DNA of 64,000 bases from 66-474 sp035281745 (lineage in GTDB: Bacteria > Pseudomonadota > Gammaproteobacteria > Xanthomonadales > Rhodanobacteraceae), in contig DATEDI010000021.1 in the NCBI GenBank assembly GCA_035281745.1, positions 1 to 64,000 of the forward strand. The letters run 5' to 3'. Each line of letters begins with the position of its first letter. Within the stretch, counting starts at the first letter, position 1. The notes beneath the pieces were generated by a model. The model ran no database searches, was not told where the DNA came from, and was given only the letters and a program-made list of their open reading frames with translations. Positions 48,958-57,032 of this stretch are shown piece after piece. The position numbers and the translations under genes were made by a program.

Positions 48958-49701
48958 ATGATCGAACACTTCCAACTCAAGCTTGTCGCCAGCCACATGC
49001 TGGCGCCCGGAATACGGCATCTCGCGTTCCAGCGCGCCGACGGCGCGCCGTTCAAGTTCACGCCGGGCCAGTTCATCCAGATCCATTTCAACTACGACGA
49101 CGGCAAACCCACCAAGCGCAGTTATTCCGTGGGCACGCCGGCGGAAGGCGCCGAAGTCGACAAACTCGAACTGGCGGTGTCGTATGTCGACGGCGGCGCC
49201 GCGACCAAGCTGCTTGGCAATCTGGAACACGGCGGCACCGTGGAGGCCAGCGGTCCGTACGGCCGCTTCTGCCTGCTGGACGACGATGCCAACCAGCGCT
49301 ATTTCCTGATCGCCACCGGTACCGGCATCACGCCCTACCGCGCGATGCTGCCGAAGATCGAAAAGCTGATCGCCGAGCGCGGCACGCGCGTGGCCCTGCT
49401 CTACGGCGCACGCAACGAACAGGAACTCCTGTACGGCGAGGAATTCGAAGCCTTCGCGAACAGGCACCCGGAATTCACCTTTCGCGCCTGCCTTTCGCGC
49501 GCCGCGCGCGCCGCGCCGCGCCCCAACGACCGCCGCGGCCACGTGCAGGACGTGCTGCCGGAACTCGCGCCCGATCCGGAACGCGACATCGCCTACCTCT
49601 GCGGCAATCCCGACATGATCGACGCCACCTTCACCCAGTTGAAGGAACTCGGGATGCCGATCAAGCATATTCGTCGCGAGAAGTACGTTTCCTCTCGCTG
49701 A
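48958..49701 (+). CDS. fpr: Ferredoxin--NADP(+) reductase
   Basis: A 247-residue FAD flavoprotein that exchanges electrons between NADPH and ferredoxin or flavodoxin. The FAD site KRSYSVGT (RxYS motif), the NADP-loop IATGTGITPYRAM and the C-terminal AYLCGNPDMID are present, as in bacterial FNR. E. coli Fpr is 248 residues. It is divergent from yadG. Its C-terminus ends in REKYVSSR; Fpr-type enzymes end variously. Confidence 0.92.
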   Translation: MIEHFQLKLVASHMLAPGIRHLAFQRADGAPFKFTPGQFIQIHFNYDDGKPTKRSYSVGTPAEGAEVDKLELAVSYVDGGAATKLLGNLEHGGTVEASGPYGRFCLLDDDANQRYFLIATGTGITPYRAMLPKIEKLIAERGTRVALLYGARNEQELLYGEEFEAFANRHPEFTFRACLSRAARAAPRPNDRRGHVQDVLPELAPDPERDIAYLCGNPDMIDATFTQLKELGMPIKHIRREKYVSSR

Positions 49702-49712
49702 CAGATCGCGTT

Positions 49713-50336
49713 TCAACCACGTACCGAACAACGGAACGCCACGCTGATGCGCGGGCCCACGGGGACGCGTTGCTTGGGGATGGCGTGGTCGTAGTGCAAT
49801 TGGGTCGCATAATCCATCAGCAGCAGGCTGCCGGGTTCCAGTTGCAGGCGCAGCACGCGTCGCGGCGGCCGCTTCGCTCGGATGGTCATGAGGCGGGTGG
49901 CGCCGAGGGACAATAGCGCGATGGGCCGGCCGCGCACGATTTCATCGAGATGATCGTTGTGCGGCGCGACGCTGTCGTGCCGGTCCCGATAGAAATTCAA
50001 GCCCACCGTGGTGAAGGGTGCGCCGACACTGGCGCGCGCCCGCGCGGCGGCCTCGCCCAGCGGCGGCGGCAACGCGGGATCGTCCAACCGAAAGTGCGCG
50101 GTGAGCCGTGGCACGGCGAGCATGCGCTCGTACATCATGCGGTGCTGGCTGTGCCAGGCAATGCCGTCGTGCAGTTGCCGGAACCATTGTGCGGCGAGCG
50201 CGGGTGCGATCCAGCCCGGCGTGTAGGCAATGCGGCCGGTGGCATCGGCGATCGGGATGAAAACCCCCGATTCAGGCTGGAAAAGTCCCGCCTGGAACGG
50301 ATCGGGCGTGGGGGAACTGCGGGCCGCGGCGGGCAT
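49713..50336 (-). CDS. alkB: AlkB-type 2-oxoglutarate/Fe(II) dioxygenase
   Basis: A 207-residue DNA-repair dioxygenase that oxidatively removes methyl groups from N1-methyladenine and N3-methylcytosine. The iron ligands are visible as the HxD motif His126/Asp128 in PHNDHLDE and a distal His184 in HYDHAIPK. Arg196 and Arg202 in RISVAFR bind 2-oxoglutarate. The ATG at 50336 is used; earlier starts would lie inside the lexA gene. It is divergent from lexA with a 40-bp gap that contains the lexA operators, so SOS control of both genes is possible. Confidence 0.9.
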   Translation of the reverse strand: MPAAARSSPTPDPFQAGLFQPESGVFIPIADATGRIAYTPGWIAPALAAQWFRQLHDGIAWHSQHRMMYERMLAVPRLTAHFRLDDPALPPPLGEAAARARASVGAPFTTVGLNFYRDRHDSVAPHNDHLDEIVRGRPIALLSLGATRLMTIRAKRPPRRVLRLQLEPGSLLLMDYATQLHYDHAIPKQRVPVGPRISVAFRCSVRG

Positions 50337-50354
50337 CTGGCATCTCGTCAAAAT

Positions 50355-50384
50355 GGTACATATAATTGTACCCGTCATGGTACC
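50355..50384. promoter_or_regulatory. Triple GTAC operator overlapping the lexA2 promoter
   Basis: Three GTAC tetramers lie exactly 12 bp apart (50356-50359, 50368-50371, 50380-50383). The first two form GGTACA-TATAAT-TGTACC, whose 6-bp centre is a consensus -10 box (50361-50366); the third overlaps the lexA2 start codon region (ATG 50377). Binding would therefore block both the polymerase site and early elongation. GTAC-based LexA sites are known for lexA2-imuA-imuB-dnaE2 cassettes in Pseudomonas and Xanthomonas, although the usual spacing there is shorter. Confidence 0.7.
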
Positions 50385-50985
50385 CCTCACCGATCGCCAA
50401 CGCGAGATTCTGGACTTCATCGCCTCGGCGATCGGCGAGGGCCTGCCGCCGACGCTGGCCGAGATCGCGTCGGCGTTCGGTTTCAACCAGCCGCGCGCGG
50501 CGTACAAGCACCTGCGGGCTTTGCAGGCGAAGGGTTGCATCGAGCTGCTGCCCGGCCGCAACCGCGGCATCCGGCTGCTGAACCCGGTCCCGCGTGCGCG
50601 CGGCGCCGGCCTGCCACTGGTCGGACGCGTGGCCGCGGGCGTGCCGATCCTGGCCGTCGAGCATGTCGAGCGTCACGTCACCGTCGACCCGGCGCTGTTC
50701 AAGCCGCGCGCGGATTACCTGTTGCGCGTCAAGGGCGATTCGATGCGCGATGCCGGCATCTTCGATGGCGATCTCGCCGCGGTGCACCGCACGCGTGAGG
50801 CGCGCAACGGCCAGATCGTGGTAGCGCGCATCGGAGACGAAGTCACCGTCAAGCGCCTGCGCGTGCTGGCGTCGAAGCTACGGCTGGAACCCGCGAATCC
50901 GGATTACGCGCCGATCGAAGTCGATCCGCGCCGTACGCCGTTCGCGATCGAAGGCTTGTACGTCGGCGTGATACGCGTGGCCTGA
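50377..50985 (+). CDS. lexA2: LexA-type SOS repressor (LexA2 of the imu cassette)
   Basis: A 202-residue LexA with an N-terminal winged helix (LTDRQREILDFIASAI, then PPTLAEIASAFGFNQPRAAYKHL) and a C-terminal self-cleaving domain. The cleavage bond is Ala87-Gly88 in VAAGVP, the nucleophile is Ser122 in GDSMRDAGI and the general base Lys159 in TVKR. The recognition helix FNQPRAAYKHL differs from the FRSPNAAEEHL of canonical LexA, consistent with a different operator. It begins the cassette lexA2-imuA-imuB-dnaE2, with imuA starting 1 nt after its stop. A second, housekeeping LexA is probably elsewhere. Confidence 0.92.
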   Translation: MVPLTDRQREILDFIASAIGEGLPPTLAEIASAFGFNQPRAAYKHLRALQAKGCIELLPGRNRGIRLLNPVPRARGAGLPLVGRVAAGVPILAVEHVERHVTVDPALFKPRADYLLRVKGDSMRDAGIFDGDLAAVHRTREARNGQIVVARIGDEVTVKRLRVLASKLRLEPANPDYAPIEVDPRRTPFAIEGLYVGVIRVA

Positions 50986-50986
50986 C

Positions 50987-51601
50987 ATGAGCGCGATCCT
51001 GCAACCCTTCATCGAGAACGGCCGCCTGTGGCGCGGCCAGGGCACGGTGCCACGGCGCGATGCATTGCCCACGGGTTTCGATGCGCTGGATCGCGTGTTG
51101 CCCGGCGGCGGCTGGCCGCGCGCAGCCCTGAGCGAAATCCTGTTCCCCGCCGACGGCGTGGGCGAATTGCGCCTGCTGTTGCCGGCGTTGGCGATGCTGA
51201 GCCGCGAGGCGCATCCGATCGTTTTGATCGCGCCGCCGTACCTGCCGTTTCCCGCCGCGTGGATCGCGGCCGGGGTGGATTTGCGATACCTGCAAATCGT
51301 GCAGGCCGGTGAACCCGATGCGCTGTGGGCGGCCGAACAATGCCTGCGTTCGGCCGCGTGCGCGGCGGTGCTGTGCTGGCCGCGGCATGCCGATACGACA
51401 ACGCTGCGGCGCTTGCAGCTTGCCTCCGAAACCGGACAGACGATCGGCTTCCTGCTGCGCCCCGCGCAGGTTGCCGCACAGGCTTCGATGGCGGCGGTAC
51501 GCATCGGCATCGAAACTGCTCCGCCGCGACTGCGCGTCCTGAAATGCCGCGGTGGCAATCCGCCGGCGCAGGCGGTCGCCTTTGTGGCACTTGCCGCTTG
51601 A
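50987..51601 (+). CDS. imuA: Translesion mutagenesis protein ImuA
   Basis: A 204-residue RecA/SulA-like protein of the ImuA family, part of the SOS-induced mutasome. Recognisable are LPTGFDALDRVLPGGGWPRAALSEIL near the N-terminus and LRRLQLASETGQTIGFLLRP. The RecA-like ATP site is degenerate, as in known ImuA. It starts 1 nt after lexA2 and lies 12 bp before imuB, so all genes are transcribed together. It scaffolds ImuB and DnaE2; the exact role is known only in part. Confidence 0.92.
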   Translation: MSAILQPFIENGRLWRGQGTVPRRDALPTGFDALDRVLPGGGWPRAALSEILFPADGVGELRLLLPALAMLSREAHPIVLIAPPYLPFPAAWIAAGVDLRYLQIVQAGEPDALWAAEQCLRSAACAAVLCWPRHADTTTLRRLQLASETGQTIGFLLRPAQVAAQASMAAVRIGIETAPPRLRVLKCRGGNPPAQAVAFVALAA

Positions 51602-51613
51602 TGGAACACCGCC

Positions 51614-53053
51614 ATGCAATGGGCATGCATTTCATTTCCGCAATTGGCACTCGATGATGTGCTTCGTCGCCGCGCCGACCATGCCTCGCCGCTGGTGTTG
51701 TTCGAAGGCGCGGGTTCGCGTGCGCGCGTGGTGGCAGCCAACACCGCCGCCCGGCACCACGGCTTGCGCATCGGTCAATCGCTGACCGCTGCGCGCGCGC
51801 TGTATCCGCGCGTGAACGCGGTCGAACACGACGCAGCGATCGTCGAGCGCTGCCACGATTTCCTGGCCGCGTGGGCGTACCGCTACAGCTCGCAGGTGTG
51901 CCGCACGTTTCCGCAAACCTTGCTGCTGGAAGTGCGCGCGAGCTTTCGCCTGTTCGGCGGCTGGGCGGCGCTGCAGGCGGAGTTGCGACGCGATCTGGCC
52001 GCACTCGGCTTCGAACACCGCATCGCCGCGGCGCCGAATCCGCACGCGGCTCTCGTGCTGGCGTTCGCACGCGACGGCTGCGCGATCGAGGACGCGGCGC
52101 AGCTGCTGGATGCTTTGGGCACGCTGCCGGTCGAGCGCAGCGGGCTCGACGCCATCTGCGTGGAAAGTCTGCAGCGAATGGGTTTGCGCCGGCTGCGGCA
52201 ACTGTTCGCATTGCCGCGCGCGGAACTGGGCAAGCGCATTGGCGCGCAGGCCTTGCTGCACCTGGATCGACTGCGCGGTGCAGCCACGAACGCACTCGCT
52301 TTCTACCAGCCGCCGGACGTGTTCGACCAGCGCGTCGAATTGCCACTCAACACGGCCTCGCACGAACCGCTGCTGTTTCCGTTGCGACGGTTGCTGCGCG
52401 ATTTTTCGGCGTTCCTTGCCGGCCGCGATGGCGGCGCGCAATGCTTCATGCTGGCTTTCGAACACGAACGCGGCATACCCACCGAAATCCGCATCGGCCT
52501 GCTGGCGCCGGAGCGCGATCCGGAACTGCTGTTCGCGATCGCGCGCGCGCGATTGGACCGCACCCGCCTGCGCGAACCGGTATGCGGCCTGCGCCTGGTC
52601 TCCGACGAACTGCCGTCGTTCACGCCGGCGCGCCGCGATCTGTTCGACACCCGGCCGCAGCAAGCCGTCACCTGGGATGCCCTGCGCGAATGCCTGCGCG
52701 CGCGGTTGGGCGAGCGCACTGTGCATGGGTTGGCGCTGCATCCCGACCATCGGCCCGATCGCGCATGGCGCACCCACGACGGCATCGGTGCAACGCGCAG
52801 TACCCATGCTTCCCGCGGCACCATCGAACCGCTGTCGCCTCGTCCCACATGGCTGCTGACACGGCCCATTCCCTTGCGCGAGCGCGTGGCGCGCATCCTC
52901 GCCGGACCCGAACGCCTCGAAAGCGGCTGGTGGGACGGCGCCGACATGCGCCGCGATTATTACGTCATCGAAACCACGTCGCATCAGCGCGCGTGGGCCT
53001 TCCGCCCTGCGGGCGAAGACGGTCCCTTCATGTTGCAGGGGTGGTTTGCGTGA
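51614..53053 (+). CDS. imuB: Inactive Y-family polymerase-like protein ImuB
   Basis: A 479-residue protein with a UmuC/DinB-like Y-family domain at the N-terminus (MQWACISFPQLALDDVLRRR, RHHGLRIGQSLTAARALYP, LLEVRASFRLFGG). The first acidic catalytic motif of real Y-family polymerases (D-x-D of the DCDCFFAS type) is absent, as usual for ImuB, so it is an adaptor rather than a polymerase. The C-terminal half (380-479) contains the RDYYVIETTSHQRAWAFRP block. It bridges the sliding clamp and DnaE2. dnaE2 starts 21 bp downstream. Confidence 0.93.
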   Translation: MQWACISFPQLALDDVLRRRADHASPLVLFEGAGSRARVVAANTAARHHGLRIGQSLTAARALYPRVNAVEHDAAIVERCHDFLAAWAYRYSSQVCRTFPQTLLLEVRASFRLFGGWAALQAELRRDLAALGFEHRIAAAPNPHAALVLAFARDGCAIEDAAQLLDALGTLPVERSGLDAICVESLQRMGLRRLRQLFALPRAELGKRIGAQALLHLDRLRGAATNALAFYQPPDVFDQRVELPLNTASHEPLLFPLRRLLRDFSAFLAGRDGGAQCFMLAFEHERGIPTEIRIGLLAPERDPELLFAIARARLDRTRLREPVCGLRLVSDELPSFTPARRDLFDTRPQQAVTWDALRECLRARLGERTVHGLALHPDHRPDRAWRTHDGIGATRSTHASRGTIEPLSPRPTWLLTRPIPLRERVARILAGPERLESGWWDGADMRRDYYVIETTSHQRAWAFRPAGEDGPFMLQGWFA

Positions 53054-53074
53054 ACCTCGCAAACCGGAGTACCG

Positions 53075-56000
53075 ATGGCAACCGACGACTTTCCGCCCTA
53101 CGCCGAACTGCATTGCCTTTCGGCCTTCAGTTTCCAGCGCGGCGCGTCGGTCGCGCAGGAGTTGTTCGAGCGCGCGGCTCAATTGAAATACACCGCGCTC
53201 GCGATCACCGATGAAGCCTCGCTGGCCGGCATCGTGCGTGCGCTGGAAGCTTCGCGCAAAACCAAGGCACGCCTGATCGTGGGCAGCGAGGTGCAACTCG
53301 CGGACGGGCCCAAGCTGGTGCTGCTGGTGGAAACCGCACGAGGTTATACGCGGCTTTGCCAGTTGCTGACGCTGGCGCGACGACGCGTGGACAAGGGCAC
53401 GTACCGATTGCTGCGCGAGGATCTCGCCGGCGCGCCGAATGATGGACTGCTGGCGCTGTGGATTCCGCCGGCATCGATCGAAGCAGCGGATGGCGCGTGG
53501 GTCAAGCGCATGTTCCCCGAATGCGCTTGGCTCGCGGTGGAACTGCACCGCGGACCGGATGACGCCGCGCGGCTTGCGCAGCTTCGCGCCATCGGCACGG
53601 AACTCGACATGCCATTGGTTGCATCCGGCGACGTGCACATGCACGTGCGCGGCCGGCGCGCGTTGCAGGACACCCTGACCGCGATCCGCTGCAAGGCCAC
53701 GGTCGACGAGGCCGGTTTCAAACTGTTTCCCAACGGCGAACGCCACCTGCGCACGCGCCGTGCCCTGGCCGCGATTTACCCCGCCGGGCTGCTGGAAGAA
53801 ACCGTCCGCATTGCGGCGCGCTGCACCTTTTCGCTGGAAGAATTGCACTACGAATATCCGCACGAACTGGTACCGCAAGGCCGCACCGCCGCGGGCTGGT
53901 TGCGCGAACTCACCGAAGCCGGCGCACGCACGCGCTGGCCGGGCGGCGTACCAGGCAAGGCGCGCGCGCTGATCGAGCACGAGCTGGCGCTGATCTCCGA
54001 GTTGCACTACGAATCCTATTTCCTGACCGTGCACGACCTGGTGCACTTCGCGCGCAGCGAGAAAATCCTGTGTCAGGGACGCGGCTCCGCCGCCAACTCG
54101 GCGGTCTGCTACGCGCTGGGCATCACCGAGATCGACCCGTCGCGCATGAACATGCTGTTCGAACGCTTCGTGTCACGCGAGCGCAACGAACCGCCCGACA
54201 TCGACATTGATTTCGAGCACGAGCGCCGCGAGGAAGTGATCCAGTACGTGTTCCGCCGCTACGGGCGCGAGCGCGCGGCGCTCACCGCGGTGGCCAGCAC
54301 CTACCGCGGCCGTGGCGCGATGCGTGACGTCGCCAAGGCACTGGGCCTGCCTCCCGACATGGTCGATCGCTTGGCACGTTGCATGGACCACTGGGGTGGC
54401 ACGCAGGGTCTCGACGAAGTGCTGCGCGAACGCGGCTTCGATCCGGATGCGCCGTTGCTGCGCCGCGTGCTCGCATTGACCGCGCAATTGATCGGCATGC
54501 CGCGGCATCTTTCGCAGCATCCCGGCGGTTTCGTGATGTCCGAACACCCCTTGAGTACCCTGGTGCCAGTGGAGAACGCGACGATGGAGGGCCGCACCGT
54601 GATCCAGTGGGACAAGGACGATCTCGACGTGCTGGGCCTTTTGAAGGTCGATTGCCTCGCACTCGGCATGCTGACCGCGATCCGCAAGACCCTCGACCTG
54701 CTGCGCGCTGCCGGCCGGCGCGACATCACATTGGCCGACATTCCGTCCGAAGACGAGGCGGTGTACGAAATGGTCGGCCGCGCCGACACCATCGGCGTGT
54801 TCCAGATCGAATCGCGCGCGCAGATGGCGATGCTGCCGCGCCTGCAGCCGAAGTCTTTCTACGATCTCGTGATCGAAGTGGCGATCGTGCGACCCGGCCC
54901 GATTCAGGGCGACATGGTGCATCCCTATCTTCGACGGCGAAACGGCGAGGAGTCGATCGATTACCCATCGCCGGCATTGCAGAAGGTGTTGCAACGCACG
55001 CTGGGCGTGCCGCTGTTCCAGGAACAGGTGATGCAGATCGCGATCGTCGCGGCCGACTATTCGCCCGGCGAAGCCGACCAGTTGCGCCGTTCGATGGCTG
55101 CGTGGAAGCGCCACGGCGGGCTTGAGCCGCATCGCGAACGGCTTGCACGCGGGATGCTCGCCAAGGGTTATTCCCAGGCCTTCGCCGACCATCTGTTCGA
55201 ACAGATCAAGGGGTTCGGCAGCTACGGCTTTCCCGAATCCCACGCCGCCAGTTTTGCACTGATCACCTGGACGAGTTGCTGGCTGAAATACCACGAGCCG
55301 GCGGCGTTCGCATGCGGACTCATCAATTCCGCACCGATGGGTTTCTATTCGCCCGACCAGTTACTGCAGGACGCGCGCCGGCACGGCATCCGCGTGCTGC
55401 CCGTCGACGTGCGCTACAGCGTGTGGAATTGCGTACTGGAAGTCGCGGACGCGCCCTCCGTTCGAAAAATTCGTCATTCCCGCGAAAACGAGAATCCATC
55501 CAACGCAGCCATCGTGGCTCGCGAAGACCACCCACTCCGGCCCACGCCTTGCGCCCAACCCGCAATCCGCATGGGCCTGCGCATGGTCCGCGGCTTTCCG
55601 GAAGGCGTGACGAACATCATTGCCGCGCAACGCACACAACAGCCGTTCCATGACGTGGCCGACCTGTGCCGACGCGCGGGCCTGGATGCGCGGCAACGCG
55701 CGGTGCTGGCCGACGCCGGCGCGCTGCGCGGACTCGCCGGTCACCGCCATCGCGCACGCTGGAGCATCGCCGGCGTGGAACCGCCGGCAGCATTGTTTGC
55801 CGACGCTCCGGCTGCCGCAGAAACCGAAGTCACGTTGTCGTTGCCGACCCGTGCGGAAGATGCTCGCGCCGATTACGCATTGACCGGCACCACCCTGGGT
55901 CCGCATCCGCTGTCGTTCCTGCGTGCGTTGCTCACACGCAGGCGCTGCCGGCGTTCGGCGGAATTGAAGCGCTGCAGCAACGGCGCACAGGTGCGCACTG

Positions 56001-56266
56001 CCGGACTCGTGACCCTGCGGCAGCGTCCGCAGACCGCCAGCGGCGTGATCTTCATGACGCTGGAAGACGAGGACGGCATGACCAACGTGGTGGTCTGGAA
56101 CGATCTTGCGCACCGCCAGCGCCGTGAATTACTGGAATCACGCTTGCTCGCGGTGGAAGGCAAGCTCGAAAGCCGGCACGGCGTGCAGCACCTGATCGCG
56201 GAACGATTGCATGACTGGACCGCATTGCTGGGAGAACTCGACACGCGCTCGCGCGACTTTCATTGA
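53075..56266 (+). CDS. dnaE2: Error-prone DNA polymerase DnaE2 (ImuC)
   Basis: A 1063-residue C-family polymerase for translesion synthesis. PHP domain (YAELHCLSAFSFQRGAS, GDVHMHVRGR), palm with RGSAANSAVCYALGIT and the catalytic PPDIDIDFEHERREEV (Asp pair), fingers (LSQHPGGFVMS, KVDCLALGMLT) and a C-terminal OB region (LTRRRCRRSAELK, VVVWNDLAHRQRRELL) are all recognisable. Between two conserved segments, at residues 797-829, is an extra Arg/Asn/Pro-rich stretch encoded by a partial copy of an intergenic repeat (55472-55561). The active site is intact. It is the last gene of the SOS cassette. Confidence 0.95.
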   Translation: MATDDFPPYAELHCLSAFSFQRGASVAQELFERAAQLKYTALAITDEASLAGIVRALEASRKTKARLIVGSEVQLADGPKLVLLVETARGYTRLCQLLTLARRRVDKGTYRLLREDLAGAPNDGLLALWIPPASIEAADGAWVKRMFPECAWLAVELHRGPDDAARLAQLRAIGTELDMPLVASGDVHMHVRGRRALQDTLTAIRCKATVDEAGFKLFPNGERHLRTRRALAAIYPAGLLEETVRIAARCTFSLEELHYEYPHELVPQGRTAAGWLRELTEAGARTRWPGGVPGKARALIEHELALISELHYESYFLTVHDLVHFARSEKILCQGRGSAANSAVCYALGITEIDPSRMNMLFERFVSRERNEPPDIDIDFEHERREEVIQYVFRRYGRERAALTAVASTYRGRGAMRDVAKALGLPPDMVDRLARCMDHWGGTQGLDEVLRERGFDPDAPLLRRVLALTAQLIGMPRHLSQHPGGFVMSEHPLSTLVPVENATMEGRTVIQWDKDDLDVLGLLKVDCLALGMLTAIRKTLDLLRAAGRRDITLADIPSEDEAVYEMVGRADTIGVFQIESRAQMAMLPRLQPKSFYDLVIEVAIVRPGPIQGDMVHPYLRRRNGEESIDYPSPALQKVLQRTLGVPLFQEQVMQIAIVAADYSPGEADQLRRSMAAWKRHGGLEPHRERLARGMLAKGYSQAFADHLFEQIKGFGSYGFPESHAASFALITWTSCWLKYHEPAAFACGLINSAPMGFYSPDQLLQDARRHGIRVLPVDVRYSVWNCVLEVADAPSVRKIRHSRENENPSNAAIVAREDHPLRPTPCAQPAIRMGLRMVRGFPEGVTNIIAAQRTQQPFHDVADLCRRAGLDARQRAVLADAGALRGLAGHRHRARWSIAGVEPPAALFADAPAAAETEVTLSLPTRAEDARADYALTGTTLGPHPLSFLRALLTRRRCRRSAELKRCSNGAQVRTAGLVTLRQRPQTASGVIFMTLEDEDGMTNVVVWNDLAHRQRRELLESRLLAVEGKLESRHGVQHLIAERLHDWTALLGELDTRSRDFH
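55472..55561 (+). repeat. Partial CGTCATTCCCGCG element inserted in dnaE2
   Basis: From 55472 the sequence CGTCATTCCCGCGAAAACGA matches the left end of the complete foldback element at 59191-59290 (CGTCATTCCCGCGAAAGCGG). The insertion keeps the dnaE2 frame and encodes residues 800 to about 829. It lies in a linker where DnaE2 proteins vary, which explains how the protein can tolerate it. Only the left half of the element is recognisable. Confidence 0.7.
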
Positions 56267-56343
56267 TGCCGTGCACGACCGCCGGTTTCACGCTCGGCGG
56301 ACCGCAGCGCGCGCCGAGTCATTCGCTCTCGCTCGCCATGCTT

Positions 56344-56994
56344 TCAGCCTCCGCTCGTCGAATGCCCCTTGACCGCGCGCAAGTCCCCGACAAGTTGCCG
56401 ATACATCGCCTGGCTGCGATCGCGCCCACGCAGGATCGCGGACGGGTGCCAGGTGGCCATGCCGATCGCGTGCTCACCCAACGCACGCCATTCGCCGCGC
56501 TCGCGGGTCAGGCGAAATGCATTGCCGAACAACGTCTGCGCCGCCATCGCACCCAGCGCAATCACGATCTTCGGGCGCACCCGCGCCAGTTCCGCGGCCA
56601 GCCACATCCGGCACGCCGCCTGCTCCGCCGCGTTGGCGCGCTTGTGCAATTTGGTCGTGCCGCGTTGTTCGTATTTGAAGTGCTTGACCGTGTTGGTGAG
56701 GAACAGCGTGTCGCGCTCGAGCCCGGCTTCCGCCAGCGCGCGATCGAGCATCCCTCCAGCCGGCCCGACGAACGGCTCGCCTTCGATGTCTTCGTGCAGA
56801 CCGGGCTGCTCGCCAATCAGCATGATTTCCGCATCGACCGGCCCGTCGCCGAAAACCGTCTGCGTGGCCGGCTTCCACAACGGACACGCCTGGCAGTCGC
56901 GGGCCTTGCGCTTCAGCGCCGCGATGCTTCCGCCCGGAATTCCGGAAACGGGCTTGGCGAGGGGAACGAATGACTCGAGCGATTTGCGCGGCAT
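56344..56994 (-). CDS. udgX: UdgX-type uracil-DNA glycosylase
   Basis: A 216-residue uracil-DNA glycosylase of the UdgX branch, whose members link covalently to the DNA abasic site after uracil removal. Evidence: motif A GEQPG (61-65, instead of the family-4 GEAPG), the TNTVKHFKYEQRGT stretch with His105 where family-4 enzymes have Cys, and a loop with KLHKR whose His117 matches the covalent His of UdgX (KRRIHK). Cys34, Cys37 and Cys128 are likely Fe-S ligands, and WHPS (182-185) is the second active-site motif. Its 3' end faces dnaE2 across 77 bp. Confidence 0.85.
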   Translation of the reverse strand: MPRKSLESFVPLAKPVSGIPGGSIAALKRKARDCQACPLWKPATQTVFGDGPVDAEIMLIGEQPGLHEDIEGEPFVGPAGGMLDRALAEAGLERDTLFLTNTVKHFKYEQRGTTKLHKRANAAEQAACRMWLAAELARVRPKIVIALGAMAAQTLFGNAFRLTRERGEWRALGEHAIGMATWHPSAILRGRDRSQAMYRQLVGDLRAVKGHSTSGG

Positions 56995-57032
56995 GACACG
57001 TCCGTGTGTCGTCGATCGTTGATGACGCGGCG

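Noticed and set aside
51632..54046. 804-codon minus-strand open frame across imuB and the start of dnaE2
   Set aside because: High-GC antisense artefact: it overlaps two clearly conserved genes and shows no family motif.
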